64,000 nt of DNA. It comes from Phyllostachys edulis. Taxonomy: Eukaryota > Streptophyta > Magnoliopsida > Poales > Poaceae. The stretch is taken from the NCBI GenBank assembly GCA_036346405.1, contig CM070551.1, positions 60,654,488 through 60,718,487 on the forward strand, in the 5' to 3' direction. The notes below the pieces were generated by a model. That model was not told where the DNA came from, searched no databases, and saw only the letters and a list, made by a program, of their open reading frames with translations. Below are positions 59,524-64,000 of the stretch, piece by piece; within the stretch, counting starts at the first letter, position 1, and each line of letters begins with the position of its first letter. The position numbers were made by a program, and so were the translations under genes.

Positions 59524-62054
59524 GCTCGGGCTGAGTCAAATTTGACCAGGTCAAACTTTGACCGCGGCCCCACTGGTCAGTGACCTGGCTAGGTTAGACC
59601 TGGGTATAAAAAGTATTGTATATTTATATAATTTCCGAAATGCTTTATTTGTGAACTGAAAATTGGTTCAACTTCAAAATTGCATAACTAATTCATTTTA
59701 GCTCCAAAATTGATGATTCAAATTTTGTTAGTTTCCTTTGTAAATGTACTTTAATATAAAAATGTATTGAATCATGTTACTGTTACAAAAAACACTTTTG
59801 GCAAAATTACTTTAGATTTAGTAATATTGTTGCATTACAAATTGCTTTAACTTCAAAAATGCATAAGTATTTCTCTGTAACTCCAAATTGAGTAAACTCA
59901 ACTTTGTTGGAATCCTCTGTTGGTGCAGTTTATTGTAAAATAGTTTTTGAACATGTTGCTATCACTTAAAATCTGATTTCACTTATGTCATGTGCACTAC
60001 TTTCATAACTTTGAAAAATCATAGAAAATTCATCTTAGCTCCAAATGAGGTGAATCAAATTCCATTGTTCATCTCATGTGGTGCTCTTTCTAACATAAAC
60101 ATTTCAAGTGCACCACTGCTCTGGAAATTTTCACCCAAATAATTAATTCGGATGAACAGTAACCGATAGCAATTTATTTGGATTTTCTGGAAAACTGACA
60201 TTCAAACTGTCATAACTTTTGCATAGAACATCCAAATGAATTGAGTATTGTTGATAAATTCACCTAAAATCATGCTATACTTTCTGTGAATTTTTCATGA
60301 TTTTTGGATGACTTTGAATTTTTGGGTCTTTTCGGTTTATTTCGTTTCTTATTGTGCTTTCGATTCTTTCGCTAGGTTTCAACGAAATTATTGATTGCAT
60401 GAGTGACCCTCTGCAGCAAGAAAGTTATTGCCAGCAAGGCAAGCAGTTTGATCATAAATGTCCCATTACTTTCAAGTCTAATACTTTGTTTACAAATTGT
60501 ATGTTTGCATGCTTTTGTGTCAAAGTTTATTTTCCCGATTAGAGGTAGCTATTCCTATTGCATGGTTGCCCTTAAATTGTTATCCCCTTCCACAAAACAT
60601 ATGTTATTAATATCGCTGGTGAATTAGAGCCCGGTGATTTAATTATGCTCTTTTATTGTCTTTTCGGTGTCATGCTTAGAAATGCTTAGCTACCGGCAGA
60701 ATTGGGCAGTTATCGACTTAGTCGGTAACCTTGATCATACAAAATTATTATTATCATTATGCTCAGCACTTTGTGCTTTGTTACTTTGTAAAGTCAAATA
60801 AAAACTGAAAATGAAATGTTTGAGACTTGGGCACAATGGTTGATGGTGTGTTCTTATGGTGTGATTGGAATGGTGCCCGGGTCAACAAGGACTGAACATC
60901 TTGGACACTAAGCCAAGCGCTTATTGCGTGCTAACCACATGAGAGGGATATGGGACCTCTCTTGACTTAGTACTTTGGCGTGTGTTAGCTCCGAGTTGCA
61001 TGGTGGGCTATTGGGTGAGCAGTGGTGGAGGTTATCCACTGCAAGGAGCATCGTCCTTTATAAGGAGGTGAACATCTTTGATGACACGTATGGGGTTTCC
61101 TCCCATATGGGCGACTCGTAGTTAATGCACAATATTGAAAATGTCTCGTAGGACTTAGCCGTGCCGGCATACCAAAGGTAGTGTGTTTATTCCGGAGGCA
61201 AAAAGGCGGTCTGACGTGTGGGTACATTGGTACACCCCTGCAGGGTTCAAACTATTCGAATAGCCTCGTCCTAGGTTATGGACATGCTTGGTGAGGTCTC
61301 TACAAGAGTTAGACTACAACATTTAATTAAAACTTGATGTGGGTGGTATGAATGGGGAATTCATGCTATTGTTGTGGTGACTATTGGGTTAGCCACTTCC
61401 AGGTTGTCTTTTATTATTGTTACTTATTTATCTCGCTGTTTTTATCAAATAAAAACAGATTGTAAAATTGCTTTAAATCTATTACATTATTGCAAATGAA
61501 AACTTGCTTTATGATGAAAATGAGTCTAGAGCCTCCTCCACTTAAATAAGCTTGCATGTAGCTATATATATAGGCCTATTACTCTACACGTTAGTCTTGC
61601 GAGTACATTTTTGTACTCATTTGCTTTGCTTAATAAATTGTTGCAGAGGAGGAAGTTGAACCCCAAGGGTTCCACTTTTGCGAGATGTGCGGTGGTTTCG
61701 ACGACTAGGTTGGTGGCCTGGTTGGTTGCCTTGTGGGTTAAAGGCACACTAATTGGCTTTTGTTTATCGCCATCTTGTGGCTGTTTGCTTCCGCTGTTTA
61801 TCTAACTCTTTAGTTGTTATTTGGCTGGTCGGCCCCTTTTGTAATAACTCTATATTGTATGTCTTTTGAATTGCTTAGTTGTACTTCGGTTCTATGTGTT
61901 GAATGGAATTGATGCTTAATTTTTGTATGGGGTATGTGTACTACAATTCTGGGAAGTACATATACGCCGAGAGTCGAGATATTTGATTTGTAATGGTTGA
62001 ATCATTTCGATGGTTAAGTATTACAAGTTAAATACCCCGGGTTCTCACATCCAC

Positions 62055-63325
62055 TACGATGTATTTTGCTTTCGTATCTGTTTGGCTTCCGCATTCTGGC
62101 TTTTGTAAAACTCATGCCTAAGTGGCGCTTTTGTAAACAGTTAGCCGCACGACTAGATAATTATGTAATATATTATGGGCTTGCATTGTTCATATCAAGT
62201 ATTGCTCATATTGAGTAAGGTTCACGATCAATTTGTGACTAATCGCTAGTTAGATGTCTCACGACCACCCTTAGGTGATCTAAGACCACTACCAGATGTC
62301 TCACGACTACCCTTAGATGATCTAAGACCACTACGAGGAGACCCACGACCACCCCCATATGGTCTCAAGATCACCTCTAGATATCCCAAGACCTCCAGGA
62401 CCTCCTCGGGAACTCCTAGGACTCCCTCAGAACCTCCTATACATCCCAAAACCTCCTCAGGATTTCCTCCTCTGGACCTCCTCAAGGCGTCCTGTATTCT
62501 TCTGTCGCAACCCAGGACCTCCTTCTCCGGACCTCCGCAGGACCTTCTGTACCTCTATTGTCGCATTATCATGACCTCCTTGGGATATCTCTACAGTGTC
62601 CCTCAAGACCTCCCCAAGATGTCTCTACAGGACACCTCGGGACCTTCCAGGATGTCTCTACCGTACTTCTCAGGATCTCCCTAGGACGCCTCTACAGCAT
62701 TCCACCAGACCTCCCCAAGACCACTATAGGACTTCCTCAGGACTTCTTCAGGATCTTCACAGGATCTCCTACGGCCCCAAGACCCCGTTTAGATCTCTCG
62801 GGACCTCCCCATGAACTACAGGGCTTCCTAGGGCCTCCCCTAGTCTTTCTAGGATCTCCCCGGACTTCCTTATAAGCTACAGGACCCCCAAGGGACCTCT
62901 CTCGACCACCTCAGGACCTCCCCTTAGGACCTCCTCACAGGACCACCATAGGACCTCCTTCGGGTCATTCAAGACCTCCCTGGGATCACTATAAAACTGT
63001 ACTAGGACCTTCTTAAGACTCTTCTAAATTGATATTTTGACCAAATGTGGCCGTTTCTACAAACCAACCCGTGCGTCCGCGTGGAGCTTCTGTAGTTAAA
63101 TGCTTGAGCAAACGTGGCATTTTGTGTGTGTCAGCTACTGATCCAGGGAATGACACAAGTATTTACAGGAGATCCCAATTTCCAAAATTGGGGTTTGACA
63201 TGCTGATGGTGTGGTTGCGAGGAATCGAAGAATGGCTCACCAGAGACGACGAGGATTGATATGGGTGAAGCGACTGATGATTGGGAAAACCAGAATTTTG
63301 ATGTTGTTGGTGCTCCAGAGATTAT
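62055..63325. repeat. Outer LTR remainder and GACC-rich degenerate array
   Basis: 62055-62230 continues the LTR broken at 51042. From 62230 to 63020 the sequence is a loose array of words such as CTCACGACCACCC, CTAAGACCACT and AGGACCTCC, related to the arrays at 44930 and 48786 but irregular. 63021-63325 is unassigned; a 70-residue frame at 63047-63259 shows no recognised domain. Confidence 0.45.
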
Positions 63326-64000
63326 TGTAACACCCTGGCTATGCGGAAGCCAAGATATTACCTAAAGTCTAACACAAAGCAATAATATGAAATAATTTCA
63401 ACATTCTTTCAACTAATAATAGTTAAAGATCAACAGCAAAAATAAGGATTATAAGAATTGAACTAAATTTCAGCAACACATCAAGTCTCTAGATATCTAA
63501 ACGTATTGAACCATTTAGGACAAAACTATCAATAGACTATACGAAGGTCACTAGGCATTTACTAGTTCAACCAAAGCATAATGAATGATAGTCTCAATCA
63601 TCAGAACTCCAATTATTACAATTCAACTTATCATATGAAAGATAATAACAAGTTCAACTATTTAAAAGGTGATGAATGTGAAGTGAATGAAGTGAACCAT
63701 GACTAATCCCTCCCAAGTATGCCGTCATCAGGGTTTACCTAAAATAAATAAACACAGGCAAGAATGAGTCCACGACTCAGCAAGTACAACAGAATAATAT
63801 GAACAATACTGAATAGGAACATAATCATCACATTATGGAACATGAATGTAGAATGGTAGAAATCATATGAATGAATGAAATGCATGGTCTCCTCTTCTAC
63901 TTATACCGGTATAGCCAGTGAACACCCATCGGTGTTCACTCACGCCACATTATCCAAAATGCAGGGATCCAAGGCCCTTATGAATAATATTTCATAACGG
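63326..64000 (-). mobile_element. Reverse LTR end of the 51370 family, cut by window edge
   Basis: Starts TGTAACACCCTGGCTAT, the reverse complement of the LTR end at 53640-53655, and follows that LTR backwards (for example the ACTCAGCAAGTAC and TATACCGGTATAGC words). It therefore belongs to the same family in opposite orientation, and continues beyond the window. Confidence 0.8.

Larger units (their letters stand above)
51043..62049 (+). mobile_element. LTR with target duplication TCCAC, interrupted by a gypsy element
   Basis: Starts TGTAACATCCC at 51043 and ends GGGTTCTCACA at 62049. TCCAC precedes it (51038-51042) and follows it (62050-62054). Its body is 51043-51369 plus 59524-62049, about 2.85 kb once the nested element is removed. 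It has no coding content, so it is a solo LTR. TATTCGAATAG at about 61251-61265, near the U5 side, recurs in the reverse LTRs at 672 and 41821, which links the families. Confidence 0.8.

Noticed and set aside
63047..63259. 70-residue ORF near the right end
   Set aside because: No recognised domain or neighbouring exon signal; unassigned.

Overview
This window looks like repeat-dense nuclear DNA from a grass (Poaceae). The evidence is a plant gene with a GC-rich first exon and many introns, large nested LTR retrotransposons of grass type, hAT and Mutator (MULE) transposase remnants, and no bacterial-style operons. I cannot name the species. I recognise one host gene: a homologue of plant metal tolerance protein C4 (MTPC4, the SLC30A9/ZnT9 branch of the cation diffusion facilitators), spread over about 8 kb on the + strand (about 4130-12096). 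Its 3' exons are well preserved, but exons 1, 4, 7 and 8 carry frame or splice-site defects. I read it as a decaying pseudogene unless the assembly is in error.

Layout. 1-3801: reverse-oriented LTR sequence ending about 330 bp upstream of the gene. 4130-12096: the MTPC4 locus, with a hAT-type remnant in its second intron (about 4840-6640). 12097-13805: unassigned flank. 13811-15793: solo LTR with a 5-bp target duplication. 15799-17188 and 29332-30176: two halves of a reverse-oriented LTR split by a Ty1/copia element of Maximus/SIRE type (17189-29331, minus strand). That element has two LTRs, a broken gag-pol and an extra ORF downstream of pol; its 5' part has been replaced by a copy of its own flank. 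30180-32300: hAT remnant with a BED zinc finger. 33600-38515: a MULE transposase remnant split by a solo-like LTR (35787-38041). 41072-43890: reverse-oriented LTR fragment. 43891 to about 62230: a nest in which a long LTR holding a 30-bp-unit array is interrupted by a 3085-bp solo LTR (45701-48785) and by a second LTR (51043-62049), itself interrupted by a Ty3/gypsy element (51370-59523). 62230-63020: another GACC-rich array. 63326-64000: the reverse end of an LTR of the same family as 51370.

No host pathway or gene cluster is encoded here. The most notable signals are: (1) arrays of a 13-bp palindromic motif (GCGGT-nnn-ACCGC) just upstream of the TATA box in several LTRs; (2) a chimeric copia element explained by illegitimate recombination with a solo-LTR allele; (3) a gypsy element with very similar LTRs but a non-coding, strongly C-depleted interior; (4) nested insertions whose order can be read from exact target-site duplications.
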